Origin: Streptomyces roseoviridis
GTDB lineage: Bacteria > Actinomycetota > Actinomycetes > Streptomycetales > Streptomycetaceae
Reading direction: 5' to 3'
Length of the DNA: 64,000 nucleotides
Assembly: GCF_039535235.1 (NCBI RefSeq)
Contig: NZ_BAAAWU010000001.1
Location: 6,265,001 to 6,329,000 of the forward strand
In this document: positions 35,891 to 48,144 of the stretch, one piece after another
Position numbering within the stretch: position 1 is the first letter of the stretch
How the letters are laid out: each line of letters begins with the position of its first letter
Translations under genes and position numbers: made by a program
The notes under the pieces: generated by a model
Databases searched by the model: none
What the model was told of the DNA's origin: nothing
What the model saw: only the letters and a program-made list of their open reading frames with translations

Positions 35891-36997
35891 ATGTCAGAGC
35901 TGTATGCGGACCGCCGGATGCGGCTGCGCGACCGGTGCGCGGCCGCCGGCAGCGCGGCGGCCCTGGTCTCCCGCCCCGCGAATGTCCGCTATCTCACGGG
36001 CGGTTCGCCCGCCGGTGCCGTGCTGCTGCTCGGCCCCGACGAGGACGTGCTGCTCTGCCCGACCGCCCCGGGCGGAGATCCGGCCGACGGGCGGCTCGAC
36101 GAGCTCCTTCGCCAGGTCGTCCTGCCCACGGACGGCGGCGACCCGGCCGTCGCCGCGGTCGGCTTCGCCCGCGAGGCGGGAGCCGACGCCCTGTCCGTGG
36201 AGGAGCACCATCTGACCGTCGCCCGTCACCGGGCCATGGGTTCCGTCGCGCCCAGCCTGCGCCTGGCCGACCTGTCCTCGGCCGTCGAGCAGCTGAGGAT
36301 CGTCAAGGACGAGGACGAGATCGCCTGCCTGCGGATCGCGGCCGAGATCGCCGACCAGGCCCTCGGAGAGCTCCTGGAGTCGATCCTGGTCGGCCGGACC
36401 GAGCGGCACCTCGCGCTGGAGCTGGAGCGGCGGCTGGTCGACCACGGCGCCGACGGGCCCGCCTTCCCCACCTCGGTGGCCACCGGACCGCATTCGGGCC
36501 GGGTCGGGCACAGGCCGACCGACCGGCGGGTCGAGGAGGGCGACTTCCTCTCCGTCTGCCTCGGCGCCAACTACCGCGGCTACCGCTGCGAGATCGGCCG
36601 CACCTTCGTCATCGGCACCACCCCCGCGGACTGGCAGATCGAGCTCTACGACCTCGTCTTCGCCGCTCAGCGCGCCGGACGCGAGGCCCTGGCCCCGGGC
36701 GCGGCGTACCGGGACGTGGACCGCGCGGCCCGGCAGATTCTCGCCGCGGCGGGCCACGGCGACACCGCCACCGCCCTCACGGGGCACGGTGTGGGCCTGG
36801 AAATCGACGAGGACCCGCAGCTCGCACCCGCGTCCATGGGTAAACTGGACGCTTGTGTGCCGGTCACCGTCGAACCGGGGGTCCACCTCCCGGGCCGGGG
36901 CGGGGTCCGGATCGATGACACGCTCGTCGTGCGCCAGGAGGCGGACGGCGGACCCGAGCTACTCACCATCACGACCAAGGAGCTGCTCGCGCTGTAG
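35891..36997 (+). CDS. M24 peptidase-fold protein (aminopeptidase P-like) with altered metal ligands
   Basis: The protein has 368 residues from the ATG at 35891. An N-terminal creatinase-type domain (about 1-140) precedes a pita-bread domain (about 150-365), as in Xaa-Pro peptidases. By alignment with the M24 ligands Asp-Asp-His-Glu-Glu, the equivalents here are C223 (SVCLGANYRG), E234 (CEIGRTF), H299 (GHGVG), E328 (VTVEPG) and D342 (RIDDTLVV). Spacing is conserved, but three of five ligands differ, so ordinary two-metal peptidase activity is doubtful. It lies upstream of efp, which M24 enzymes often accompany. Confidence 0.85.
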   Translation: MSELYADRRMRLRDRCAAAGSAAALVSRPANVRYLTGGSPAGAVLLLGPDEDVLLCPTAPGGDPADGRLDELLRQVVLPTDGGDPAVAAVGFAREAGADALSVEEHHLTVARHRAMGSVAPSLRLADLSSAVEQLRIVKDEDEIACLRIAAEIADQALGELLESILVGRTERHLALELERRLVDHGADGPAFPTSVATGPHSGRVGHRPTDRRVEEGDFLSVCLGANYRGYRCEIGRTFVIGTTPADWQIELYDLVFAAQRAGREALAPGAAYRDVDRAARQILAAAGHGDTATALTGHGVGLEIDEDPQLAPASMGKLDACVPVTVEPGVHLPGRGGVRIDDTLVVRQEADGGPELLTITTKELLAL

Positions 36998-37045
36998 GGC
37001 GCGTACGTCTCCGGGGTCCACGTCAGTCCAGGAGATTCCGCAACC

Positions 37046-37612
37046 GTGGCTTCCACGAACGACCTCAAGAACGGCATGGTGCTCAAGCTCGAAGGCGGCC
37101 AGCTCTGGTCCGTCGTCGAGTTCCAGCACGTCAAGCCCGGCAAGGGCCCGGCCTTCGTGCGCACCAAGCTCAAGAACGTCCTGTCCGGCAAGGTCGTCGA
37201 CAAGACCTTCAACGCGGGCGTGAAGGTCGACACGGCCACCATCGACCGCCGCGAGATGCAGTTCTCCTACATGGACGGCGAGTACTTCGTCTTCATGGAC
37301 ATGGAGACCTACGACCAGCTGATGGTCGACCGCAAGGCCGTCGGCGACGCCGCCAACTTCCTCATCGAGGGCTTCACCGCCCAGGTCGCGCAGCACGAGG
37401 GCGAGGTGCTCTACGTCGAGCTCCCGGCCGCCGTCGAGCTGACCGTCCAGCACACCGACCCGGGCGTGCAGGGCGACCGCTCCACCGGTGGCACCAAGCC
37501 CGCCACCCTGGAGACCGGCCACGAGATCCAGGTCCCGCTCTTCATCACCACCGGTGAGAAGATCAAGGTCGACACCCGCACCAGCGACTACCTCGGCCGG
37601 GTGAACAGCTAA
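37046..37612 (+). CDS. efp: Translation elongation factor P
   Basis: The protein has 188 residues from a GTG with GGAG upstream. It has the three beta-barrel domains of EF-P and relieves ribosome stalling at polyproline. The loop that reaches the peptidyl-transferase centre is VKPGKGPAF, with lysine 33 at the tip; in actinobacteria this PGKGP loop is thought to work without a modification. No epmA/epmB-type gene is nearby. The C-terminal signature TGHEIQVPLFITTGEKIKVD is complete. nusB begins 2 nt later. Confidence 0.97.
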   Translation: MASTNDLKNGMVLKLEGGQLWSVVEFQHVKPGKGPAFVRTKLKNVLSGKVVDKTFNAGVKVDTATIDRREMQFSYMDGEYFVFMDMETYDQLMVDRKAVGDAANFLIEGFTAQVAQHEGEVLYVELPAAVELTVQHTDPGVQGDRSTGGTKPATLETGHEIQVPLFITTGEKIKVDTRTSDYLGRVNS

Positions 37613-37614
37613 CC

Positions 37615-38052
37615 GTGGCCGCCCGGAGCAAGGCCCGCAGGCGGGCCTTCCAGATCCTGTTCGAGGCCGACCAGCGTGGTGCCTCGGTGCAGGAAGTCCT
37701 CGCGGACCAGGTCCGGCACCACCGGGCCGACGACCGCCAGCCGCCGGTGAACGAGTTCACCATGCAGCTGGTCGAGGGCTACGCCCAGCACATCGCCCGG
37801 ATCGACGAGCTCATCGCGACCTACGCGGTGGACTGGGACCTCGACCGGATGCCCGTCGCCGACCGGAACATCGTGCGCCTCGCCGCGTACGAGCTGATCT
37901 GGGACGACGGCACCCCGGACGCGGTGGCGATCGACGAGGCCGTGCAGCTCGCCAAGGAGTTCTCCACGGACGAGTCGCCGACCTTCGTCAACGGTCTGCT
38001 CGCCCGCTTCAAGGACCTGAAGCCGCGCCTGCGCCGGGACGCGGACGCCTGA
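37615..38052 (+). CDS. nusB: Transcription antitermination factor NusB
   Basis: The protein has 145 residues from the GTG at 37615. It has the helical NusB fold: ARSKARRRAFQILFEADQRG at the N-terminus, RNIVRLAAYELIWDDGTPDAV and AVQLAKEFSTDESPTFVNGLL at the end. With NusE (S10) it binds boxA of rRNA leaders. It is in the usual efp-nusB pair. The first possible start is 2 nt after the efp stop. A very strong hairpin terminator follows. Confidence 0.95.
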   Translation: MAARSKARRRAFQILFEADQRGASVQEVLADQVRHHRADDRQPPVNEFTMQLVEGYAQHIARIDELIATYAVDWDLDRMPVADRNIVRLAAYELIWDDGTPDAVAIDEAVQLAKEFSTDESPTFVNGLLARFKDLKPRLRRDADA

Positions 38053-38068
38053 GTCCCTCCCCGGCAGT

Positions 38069-38109
38069 CGAAGGGGCCCGCAGCACACGCCGTGCTGCGG
38101 GCCCCTTCG
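38069..38109 (+). terminator. Strong hairpin terminator after nusB
   Basis: There is a perfect 18-bp stem (38069-38086 with 38092-38109) with an ACGCC loop. It begins 16 nt after the nusB stop. Confidence 0.9.
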
Positions 38110-38175
38110 GCGTACCGGCGTACGGCCCGATCCTCGTACCGCCGAACGGGTGACGAGCGGCGGACGGGCAGGGGG

Positions 38176-38209
38176 CAGAACGCCGAACGCCGCAGAACGC
38201 CGAACGCCG
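38176..38209. repeat. Perfect 17-bp tandem duplication
   Basis: Two identical 17-bp copies (38176-38192 and 38193-38209) lie between the nusB and bldD terminators. The second copy runs into the arm of the bldD terminator. Confidence 0.9.
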
Positions 38210-38249
38210 GGGCCGTGGGAGTCGGCGATCGACTCCCACGGCCCCGGCG
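38205..38249 (-). terminator. Strong hairpin terminator after bldD
   Basis: There is a perfect 19-bp stem (38205-38223 with 38231-38249) and a 7-nt loop, 42 nt past the bldD stop on the minus strand. Together with the nusB hairpin it insulates the two convergent units. Confidence 0.88.
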
Positions 38250-38290
38250 GCACGTTTCTGCTGTGACCCGTCACCGGGTCGGGAGGAGGG

Positions 38291-38791
38291 TCAGCTCTCC
38301 TCGTGGGCGACGGCGCGGCGCGCGTCCGCGTCCAGCACGCCCCAGCTGATCAGCTGCTCGGTGAGGACCGAGGGGGACTGGTCGTAGATGACGGCGAGGG
38401 TGCGCAGGTCGTCCTGGCGGATCGACAGCACCTTGCCGTTGTAGTCACCACGCTGCGACTGGATCGTCGCCGCGTAGCGCTGGAGCGGGCCGGCCTTCTC
38501 GGCGGGGACGTGGGCCAGGCGCTCCAGGTCCAGGACCAGCTTCGGCGGCGGCTCGGCGGCCCCGCCCGGCGTGGTGCCCGGCAGCAGCTCCTGCACCGGC
38601 ACCCCGTAGAAGTCCGCCAGCTCGGCCAGGCGCTGCACGGTCACCGCGCGGTCGCCACGCTCGTACGAACCGACCACGACCGCCTTCCAGCGGCCCTGGG
38701 ACTTCTCCTCCACACCGTGGAGGGACAGGCCCTGCTGGGTGCGGATCGCACGGAGTTTGGCCCCGAGCTGCTTTGCGTATTCGCTGGACAT
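38291..38791 (-). CDS. bldD: Developmental master regulator BldD
   Basis: The protein has 166 residues from the ATG at 38791. The N-terminal XRE-type HTH (about 8-72) includes LRAIRTQQGLSLHGVEEKSQ and VGSYERGDRAVTVQRLAELA. The C-terminal domain carries the full cyclic-di-GMP signature RxD-x8-RxxD: R114-G-D116 and R125-Q-D-D128, the same numbering as in S. venezuelae. Tetrameric c-di-GMP lets two BldD chains bind DNA and repress sporulation genes during vegetative growth. Its own promoter overlaps a BldD-like operator, so autorepression is expected. It is transcribed alone, opposite to the pyr operon. Confidence 0.97.
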   Translation of the reverse strand: MSSEYAKQLGAKLRAIRTQQGLSLHGVEEKSQGRWKAVVVGSYERGDRAVTVQRLAELADFYGVPVQELLPGTTPGGAAEPPPKLVLDLERLAHVPAEKAGPLQRYAATIQSQRGDYNGKVLSIRQDDLRTLAVIYDQSPSVLTEQLISWGVLDADARRAVAHEES

Positions 38792-38837
38792 AACGCTCCC
38801 GGACGCTGTGACGACATGCGGCTGCGCCGCGCGGCTG

Positions 38838-38852
38838 GTAACTCACTGTGAG
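38838..38852 (-). promoter_or_regulatory. BldD operator at the bldD promoter
   Basis: GTAACTCACTGTGAG fits the published BldD pseudo-palindrome (TNAC-N5-GTNA core, here TAAC-TCACT-GTGA) with one mismatch to the full 15-bp consensus. It overlaps the -10 box and the predicted start of bldD, the position expected for repression. Confidence 0.7.
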
Positions 38853-38880
38853 GTTACGCAGCGTGACACTCTCCCGTCAA
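38851..38880 (-). promoter_or_regulatory. bldD promoter
   Basis: On the minus strand, TTGACG (38880-38875) and TAACCT (38856-38851) are separated by 18 nt. The start would be near 38844, with a leader of about 50 nt. Confidence 0.7.
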
Positions 38881-38965
38881 GCCGAATGGTCCATACCGCC
38901 CCCTCGCGAGGGACGGCGCCCGGAGTGGCGCACGGGTGGTGAGCGGGGCACCCCTCCGCCCCTGG

Positions 38966-38971
38966 TAAGGT
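38966..38971 (+). promoter_or_regulatory. Possible -10 box of the pyr operon
   Basis: TAAGGT lies 15 nt upstream of the predicted PyrR-binding leader structure. A transcript starting near 38978 would include all of that element. No good -35 is visible. Confidence 0.4.
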
Positions 38972-38986
38972 GGACGGCGCAATTCC

Positions 38987-39028
38987 GACGTCCTTTAAGA
39001 GCCGTCCCGTGAGGCGGAGAAGGAGGTC
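38987..39028 (+). promoter_or_regulatory. Predicted PyrR-binding RNA hairpin masking the pyrR ribosome binding site
   Basis: GACGTCCTT (38987-38995) pairs with AAGGAGGTC (39020-39028) at eight of nine positions, so the hairpin buries the AAGGAGG ribosome binding site (39020-39026). Inside, GCC (39001-39003) pairs with GGC (39013-39015), and the loop reads TCCCGTGAGG, close to the TCCAGAGAGG of Bacillus PyrR-binding loops. In mycobacteria a similar leader lets PyrR, with uridine nucleotides, repress translation. The same mechanism is inferred here from sequence only. Confidence 0.6.
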
Positions 39029-39037
39029 CGTTTCCAC

Positions 39038-39601
39038 ATGGACACAGAGCAGCAGACCGATGCCGCCCGGCCCGTTCTTGAGGCCCCGGACATCGCGCGG
39101 GTCCTGACCCGCATCGCCCACGAGATCGTCGAGCGCGCCAAGGGCGCCGACGACGTGGTCCTCCTCGGCATTCCCACCCGCGGCGTCTACCTCGCCCGCC
39201 GGCTGGCCGAGAAGCTCGAGTCGATCACCGGCGCCAGGATCCCGGTCGGCTCCCTCGACATCACCATGTACCGGGACGACCTGCGGATGAAGCCGGCGCG
39301 CGCCATCGGCCGCACCGACATCCCCGGGGACGGCATCGACGGCCGTCTCGTCGTCCTCGTCGACGACGTCCTCTTCTCCGGCCGCACCATCCGCGCCGCC
39401 CTCGACGCCCTCGGCGACATCGGCCGCCCCCGTGCCGTCCAGCTCGCGGTCCTCGTCGACCGCGGCCACCGCGAACTCCCGATCCGCGCCGACTACGTCG
39501 GCAAGAACCTCCCCACGTCGCTGCGGGAGACGGTCAAGGTCCAGCTCGCCGAAGAGGACGGTCGCGACACCGTCCTGCTCGGCAGCAAGCCCGCCTCCTG
39601 A
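39038..39601 (+). CDS. pyrR: Bifunctional pyr operon regulator / uracil phosphoribosyltransferase
   Basis: The protein has 187 residues from the ATG at 39038, with AAGGAGG 11 nt upstream. The PRTase fold is clear: VVLVDDVLFSGRTIRAALDAL is the PRPP loop, LLGIPTRGVYLARRL and LDITMYRDDLRMKPARA are typical of PyrR. PyrR senses UMP/UTP and binds the pyr mRNA; it also has weak uracil PRTase activity. It heads the pyrimidine operon and should control it through the leader element just upstream. Confidence 0.96.
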   Translation: MDTEQQTDAARPVLEAPDIARVLTRIAHEIVERAKGADDVVLLGIPTRGVYLARRLAEKLESITGARIPVGSLDITMYRDDLRMKPARAIGRTDIPGDGIDGRLVVLVDDVLFSGRTIRAALDALGDIGRPRAVQLAVLVDRGHRELPIRADYVGKNLPTSLRETVKVQLAEEDGRDTVLLGSKPAS

Positions 39602-39684
39602 TCCGGACCGGCCCACGACGGGTCCGGGGCACAGCCCTGCGCACCCGCATGCCCCCATCCTCCCCACCACGGAGAGAACCCCCG

Positions 39685-40662
39685 ATGATGCGTCACCTCA
39701 TCTCGGCCGCCGACCTCACCCGCGACGACGCCGTCCTCATCCTCGACACCGCCGAGGAGATGGCCCGGGTGGCCGACCGGCCCATCAAGAAGCTCCCGAC
39801 CCTGCGCGGGCGCACGATCTGCAACCTCTTCTTCGAGGACTCCACCCGCACCCGGATCTCCTTCGAGGCGGCCGAGAAGCGCCTGTCCGCCGACGTCATC
39901 AACTTCGCCGCCAAGGGCTCCAGCGTCTCCAAGGGCGAGTCGCTCAAGGACACCGCCCAGACCCTGGAGGCGATGGGCGTCGACGCCGTCGTCATCCGCC
40001 ACAGCGCCTCCGGCGCCCCGTACCGGCTCGCCACCTCCGGCTGGATCGACGCCCCCGTCATCAACGCCGGCGACGGCACCCACCAGCACCCCACCCAGGC
40101 CCTCCTGGACGCCTTCACCATGCGGCGCCGCCTGGTCGGCCGCGACGCCGGCCTCGGCCAGGACCTGTCCGGCAAGCGCATCACCCTCGTCGGTGACGTC
40201 CTGCACAGCCGGGTGGCCCGCTCCAACGTCGACCTGCTGCACACCCTCGGCGCCGAGGTCACCCTGGTGGCCCCGCCCACCCTCGTCCCCGTCGGCGTCG
40301 AGCACTGGCCCTGCGAGGTCTCCTACGACCTGGACGGCGTGCTGCCGAAGTCCGACGCGGTGATGATGCTGCGTGTGCAGCGCGAACGGATGAACGCGGC
40401 CTTCTTCCCGACCGAGCGCGAGTACTCGCGCCGCTACGGGCTGGACGGCCTGCGGATGGCGAAGATGCCCGACCACGCCATCGTCATGCACCCCGGGCCC
40501 ATGGTCCGCGGCATGGAGATCACCGCCGAGGTCGCCGACTCCGACCGCTGCACGGTCGTCGAGCAGGTCGCCAACGGCGTCTCCATCCGCATGGCCGTCC
40601 TCTACCTGCTGCTCGGCGGCTCCGAGCCCGCCGCCACCAACGCCCGTACCGAGGAGAACTGA
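39685..40662 (+). CDS. pyrB: Aspartate carbamoyltransferase catalytic subunit
   Basis: The protein has 325 residues from the ATG at 39685 (a second ATG follows at once), with GGAGAG upstream. It joins carbamoyl phosphate and aspartate. The carbamoyl phosphate site is FFEDSTRTRISFE, the mobile lysine loop is SSVSKGESLKDT, HRHS-type IRHSASGAPYRL and DGTHQHPTQALLD follow, and the aspartate domain has MMLRVQRERM and HPGPMVRGMEI. No pyrI regulatory subunit is present, as in Gram-positives. Confidence 0.96.
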   Translation: MMRHLISAADLTRDDAVLILDTAEEMARVADRPIKKLPTLRGRTICNLFFEDSTRTRISFEAAEKRLSADVINFAAKGSSVSKGESLKDTAQTLEAMGVDAVVIRHSASGAPYRLATSGWIDAPVINAGDGTHQHPTQALLDAFTMRRRLVGRDAGLGQDLSGKRITLVGDVLHSRVARSNVDLLHTLGAEVTLVAPPTLVPVGVEHWPCEVSYDLDGVLPKSDAVMMLRVQRERMNAAFFPTEREYSRRYGLDGLRMAKMPDHAIVMHPGPMVRGMEITAEVADSDRCTVVEQVANGVSIRMAVLYLLLGGSEPAATNARTEEN

Positions 40663-40667
40663 ACCGC

Positions 40668-41954
40668 ATGAGCAAGATCCTGATCCGTGGTGCGAAGGTG
40701 CTCGGCGGCGAGGCCCAGGACGTCCTGATCGACGGCGAGATCATCGCCGAGACGGGTACGGGCCTGTCGGCCGAGGGCGCCCAGGTGATCGAGGCCGGGG
40801 GACAGGTCCTCCTGCCCGGCCTGGTCGACCTGCACACCCACCTGCGCGAGCCCGGCCGCGAGGACTCCGAGACCGTCCTCACCGGCACCCGCGCCGCCGC
40901 CTCCGGCGGCTACACGGCCGTCTTCGCCATGGCCAACACCTTCCCCGTCGCCGACACCGCCGGCGTCGTCGAGCAGGTCTACCGGCTCGGCAAGGAGGCC
41001 GGCTACTGCGACGTGCAGCCCATCGGCGCCGTCACCGTCGGCCTGGAGGGCAAGAAGCTCGCCGAGCTCGGCGCCATGCACGACTCCGCCGCCGGCGTCA
41101 CCGTCTTCTCCGACGACGGCAAGTGCGTCGACGACGCGGTGATCATGCGCCGTGCCCTGGAGTACGTGAAGGCGTTCGGCGGCGTCATCGCCCAGCACGC
41201 CCAGGAGCCCCGCCTCACCGAGGGCGCCCAGATGAACGAGGGCGTCGTCTCCGCCGAACTCGGCCTCGGCGGCTGGCCCGCCGTCGCCGAGGAGTCGATC
41301 ATCGCCCGCGACGTCCTCCTCGCCGAGCACGTCGGCTCCCGCGTCCACATCTGCCACCTCTCCACGGCCGGCTCCGTCGAGATCGTCCGCTGGGCCAAGT
41401 CCCGCGGCATCGACGTCACCGCCGAGGTCACCCCGCACCACCTCCTCCTCACCGACGAGCTGGTCCGCAGCTACAACCCGGTCTACAAGGTCAACCCGCC
41501 GCTGCGCACCGAGCGCGACGTGATGGCGCTGCGCGAGGCCCTGGCCGACGGCACCATCGACATCGTGGCCACCGACCACGCCCCGCACCCCCACGAGGAC
41601 AAGGACTGCGAGTGGGCCGCCGCCGCCATGGGCATGGTGGGCCTGGAGACCGCCCTGTCCGTCGTCCAGCAGACGATGGTGGAGACCGGCCTGCTCGACT
41701 GGGCCGGCGTCGCCGACCGGATGTCCGTCACGCCGGCCCGGATCGGCGGGGCCAAGGGCCACGGACGCCCCGTCTCGGCTGGTGAGCCCGCCAACCTGAC
41801 GCTGGTCGATCCGGCATACCGTGGTGTCGTGAACCCGGCCGACTTCGCCTCCCGCAGCCGCAACACCCCCTACGAGGGCCGCGAGCTGCCGGGACGCGTC
41901 ACCCACACGTTCCTGCGGGGCCGGGCAACGCTCGTCGACGGGAAGCTGGCGTGA
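40668..41954 (+). CDS. pyrC: Dihydroorotase
   Basis: The protein has 428 residues from the ATG at 40668, 5 nt after pyrB; its GAGGAG site lies in the pyrB end. It is the class I type of the amidohydrolase superfamily. Metal ligands are in LVDLHTHLREPG, AQHAQEP, HICHLST and ATDHAPH. It closes carbamoyl aspartate to dihydroorotate. The stop overlaps the next start by 4 nt. Confidence 0.96.
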   Translation: MSKILIRGAKVLGGEAQDVLIDGEIIAETGTGLSAEGAQVIEAGGQVLLPGLVDLHTHLREPGREDSETVLTGTRAAASGGYTAVFAMANTFPVADTAGVVEQVYRLGKEAGYCDVQPIGAVTVGLEGKKLAELGAMHDSAAGVTVFSDDGKCVDDAVIMRRALEYVKAFGGVIAQHAQEPRLTEGAQMNEGVVSAELGLGGWPAVAEESIIARDVLLAEHVGSRVHICHLSTAGSVEIVRWAKSRGIDVTAEVTPHHLLLTDELVRSYNPVYKVNPPLRTERDVMALREALADGTIDIVATDHAPHPHEDKDCEWAAAAMGMVGLETALSVVQQTMVETGLLDWAGVADRMSVTPARIGGAKGHGRPVSAGEPANLTLVDPAYRGVVNPADFASRSRNTPYEGRELPGRVTHTFLRGRATLVDGKLA

Positions 41955-42535
41955 CACCTCTCATCCACCTGGCCGCCGAAGCCGAACAGAAATCGGCCGA
42001 GGTCACCGACTGGGCCGGACGGCTCGGCTGGGTCGCCGGACTGCTGCTCTTCATCGCCTTCGTCTACTGGCTGATGCGCCAGGGATGGAAGTGGCGCGGC
42101 AGCCTCCAGTCCGACCTGCCGCCGCTGCCCACCGCACCCGAGGAGCCCGGCGCACCGCGGCTGACGCTGCACGGCCGCTACCACGGCTCCACCACCGCCG
42201 GCCAGTGGCTCGACCGGATCGTCGCCCACGGCCTCGGCGTCCGCTCCCGCGCCGAGCTCACCCTCACGGACGCCGGGATCAGCGTCGTACGCCCCGGGGC
42301 GGACGACTTCCACATCCCGGCCGACCGGCTGCGCGAGGCCCGCCTCGACAAGGGCATCGCCGGCAAGGTCCTCACCGAGGGCGGCCTGCTGGTCATCACC
42401 TGGGCCCACGGCGACCAGCTGATCGACTCCGGCTTCCGCGCCGACCGCGCGGCCGAGCACGCCGCCTGGGTCGAGGCCATCAACTCCCCGAGCCCGAACA
42501 TCCCCGCACGCACGACGGAAGGCACCGCACGATGA
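41951..42535 (+). CDS. PH-like domain membrane protein of the pyr operon
   Basis: The protein has 194 residues from the GTG at 41951, overlapping pyrC and carA by 4 nt each. After a short head comes one transmembrane helix (RLGWVAGLLLFIAFVYWLMRQ, about 24-44). A beta-rich cytosolic domain follows (about 65-180), ending with a helix containing AEHAAWVEAINS, consistent with a PH-like fold. M. tuberculosis has a membrane protein gene in the same place between pyrC and carA. The role is unknown; its translational coupling suggests a link to pyrimidine synthesis at the membrane. Confidence 0.85.
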   Translation: MTPLIHLAAEAEQKSAEVTDWAGRLGWVAGLLLFIAFVYWLMRQGWKWRGSLQSDLPPLPTAPEEPGAPRLTLHGRYHGSTTAGQWLDRIVAHGLGVRSRAELTLTDAGISVVRPGADDFHIPADRLREARLDKGIAGKVLTEGGLLVITWAHGDQLIDSGFRADRAAEHAAWVEAINSPSPNIPARTTEGTAR

Positions 42536-43666
42536 CGACCTCCACCCGGGGAACCGCCAAGGTTCCCGCCGTACTCGTCCTGGAGGACGGCCGCATCTTC
42601 CGCGGCCGCGCCTACGGGGCCGTGGGGGAGACCTTCGGTGAGGCCGTGTTCTCCACCGGCATGACCGGATACCAGGAGACCCTCACCGACCCGTCGTACC
42701 ACCGCCAGGTGGTCGTGATGACCGCCCCGCACGTCGGCAACACCGGCGTCAACGACGAGGACCCCGAGTCCGCCCGCATCTGGGTGTCCGGCTACGTCGT
42801 CCGCGACCCCGCCCGCGTCTCCTCCAACTGGCGCGCCCGCCGCTCCCTCGACGAGGAGCTGCGCGCCCAGGGCGTCGTCGGCATCCAGGGCGTCGACACC
42901 CGCGCCCTCACCCGCCACCTGCGCGAGAGCGGCGCCATGCGCGTCGGCATCTTCTCCGGCACCGCGCTCCCCGACGAGGGCACCATGCTCGCCGAGGTCC
43001 GGCAGCAGCCCGAGATGACGGGCGCGGACCTCTCCGCCGAGGTCGCCACCAAGGAGGCGTACGTCGTCCCCGCGATCGGCGAGAAGAAGTTCACCGTCGC
43101 CGCCGTCGACCTCGGCATCAAGGGCATGACCCCGCACCGGATGGCCGAGCGCGGCATCGAGGTCCACGTGCTGCCCGCCACCGCCACCGCCGAGGACGTC
43201 TTCGCGGTCGACCCCGACGGCGTGTTCTTCTCCAACGGCCCCGGCGACCCCGCCACCGCCGACGGCCCCGTCGCCGTCATGCGGGCCGTCCTGGAGCGCA
43301 GGACGCCCCTCTTCGGCATCTGCTTCGGCAACCAGATCCTCGGCCGCGCCCTCGGCTTCGGCACCTACAAGCTGAAGTACGGCCACCGCGGCATCAACCA
43401 GCCCGTCCAGGACCGCACCACCGGCAAGGTCGAGGTCACCGCGCACAACCACGGCTTCGCCGTCGACGCGCCCCTCGACAAGGTCTCCGACACCCCCTAC
43501 GGGCGTGCCGAGGTCTCCCACGTGTGCCTGAACGACAACGTGGTGGAAGGTCTCCAACTGCTCGACCAGCCCGCCTTCTCCGTCCAGTACCACCCCGAGG
43601 CGGCCGCCGGCCCGCACGACGCCGCGTACCTCTTCGACCGCTTCGTTTCTCTGATGGAGGCCGAGC

Positions 43667-43674
<8 letters not shown>
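42532..43674 (+). CDS. carA: Carbamoyl-phosphate synthase small (glutaminase) subunit
   Basis: The protein has 380 residues from the ATG at 42532. The N-terminal CPSase domain starts VLEDGRIFRGRAYGAVGETF. The class I glutaminase has the nucleophile in LFGICFGNQILGRALG and the His/Glu pair in QYHPEAAAGP. It feeds ammonia to CarB for both pyrimidine and arginine synthesis. It overlaps the preceding gene by 4 nt and carB by 8 nt, indicating coupled translation. Confidence 0.96.
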
Positions 43675-46975
<3,301 letters not shown>

Positions 46976-46984
46976 CAGCCCACA

Positions 46985-47012
46985 AGGGGGACACCGAAAA
47001 CGGTGTCCCCCT
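46985..47012 (+). terminator. Intra-operon hairpin between carB and pyrD
   Basis: There is a perfect 12-bp stem (46985-46996 with 47001-47012) with an AAAA loop, followed by CTCTTGC. It lies in the only sizeable gap inside the pyr operon and could reduce read-through into pyrD-pyrF or protect an mRNA end. Confidence 0.7.
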
Positions 47013-47031
47013 CTTGCTGAGGACACCCTTC

Positions 47032-48140
<1,109 letters not shown>

Positions 48141-48144
<4 letters not shown>

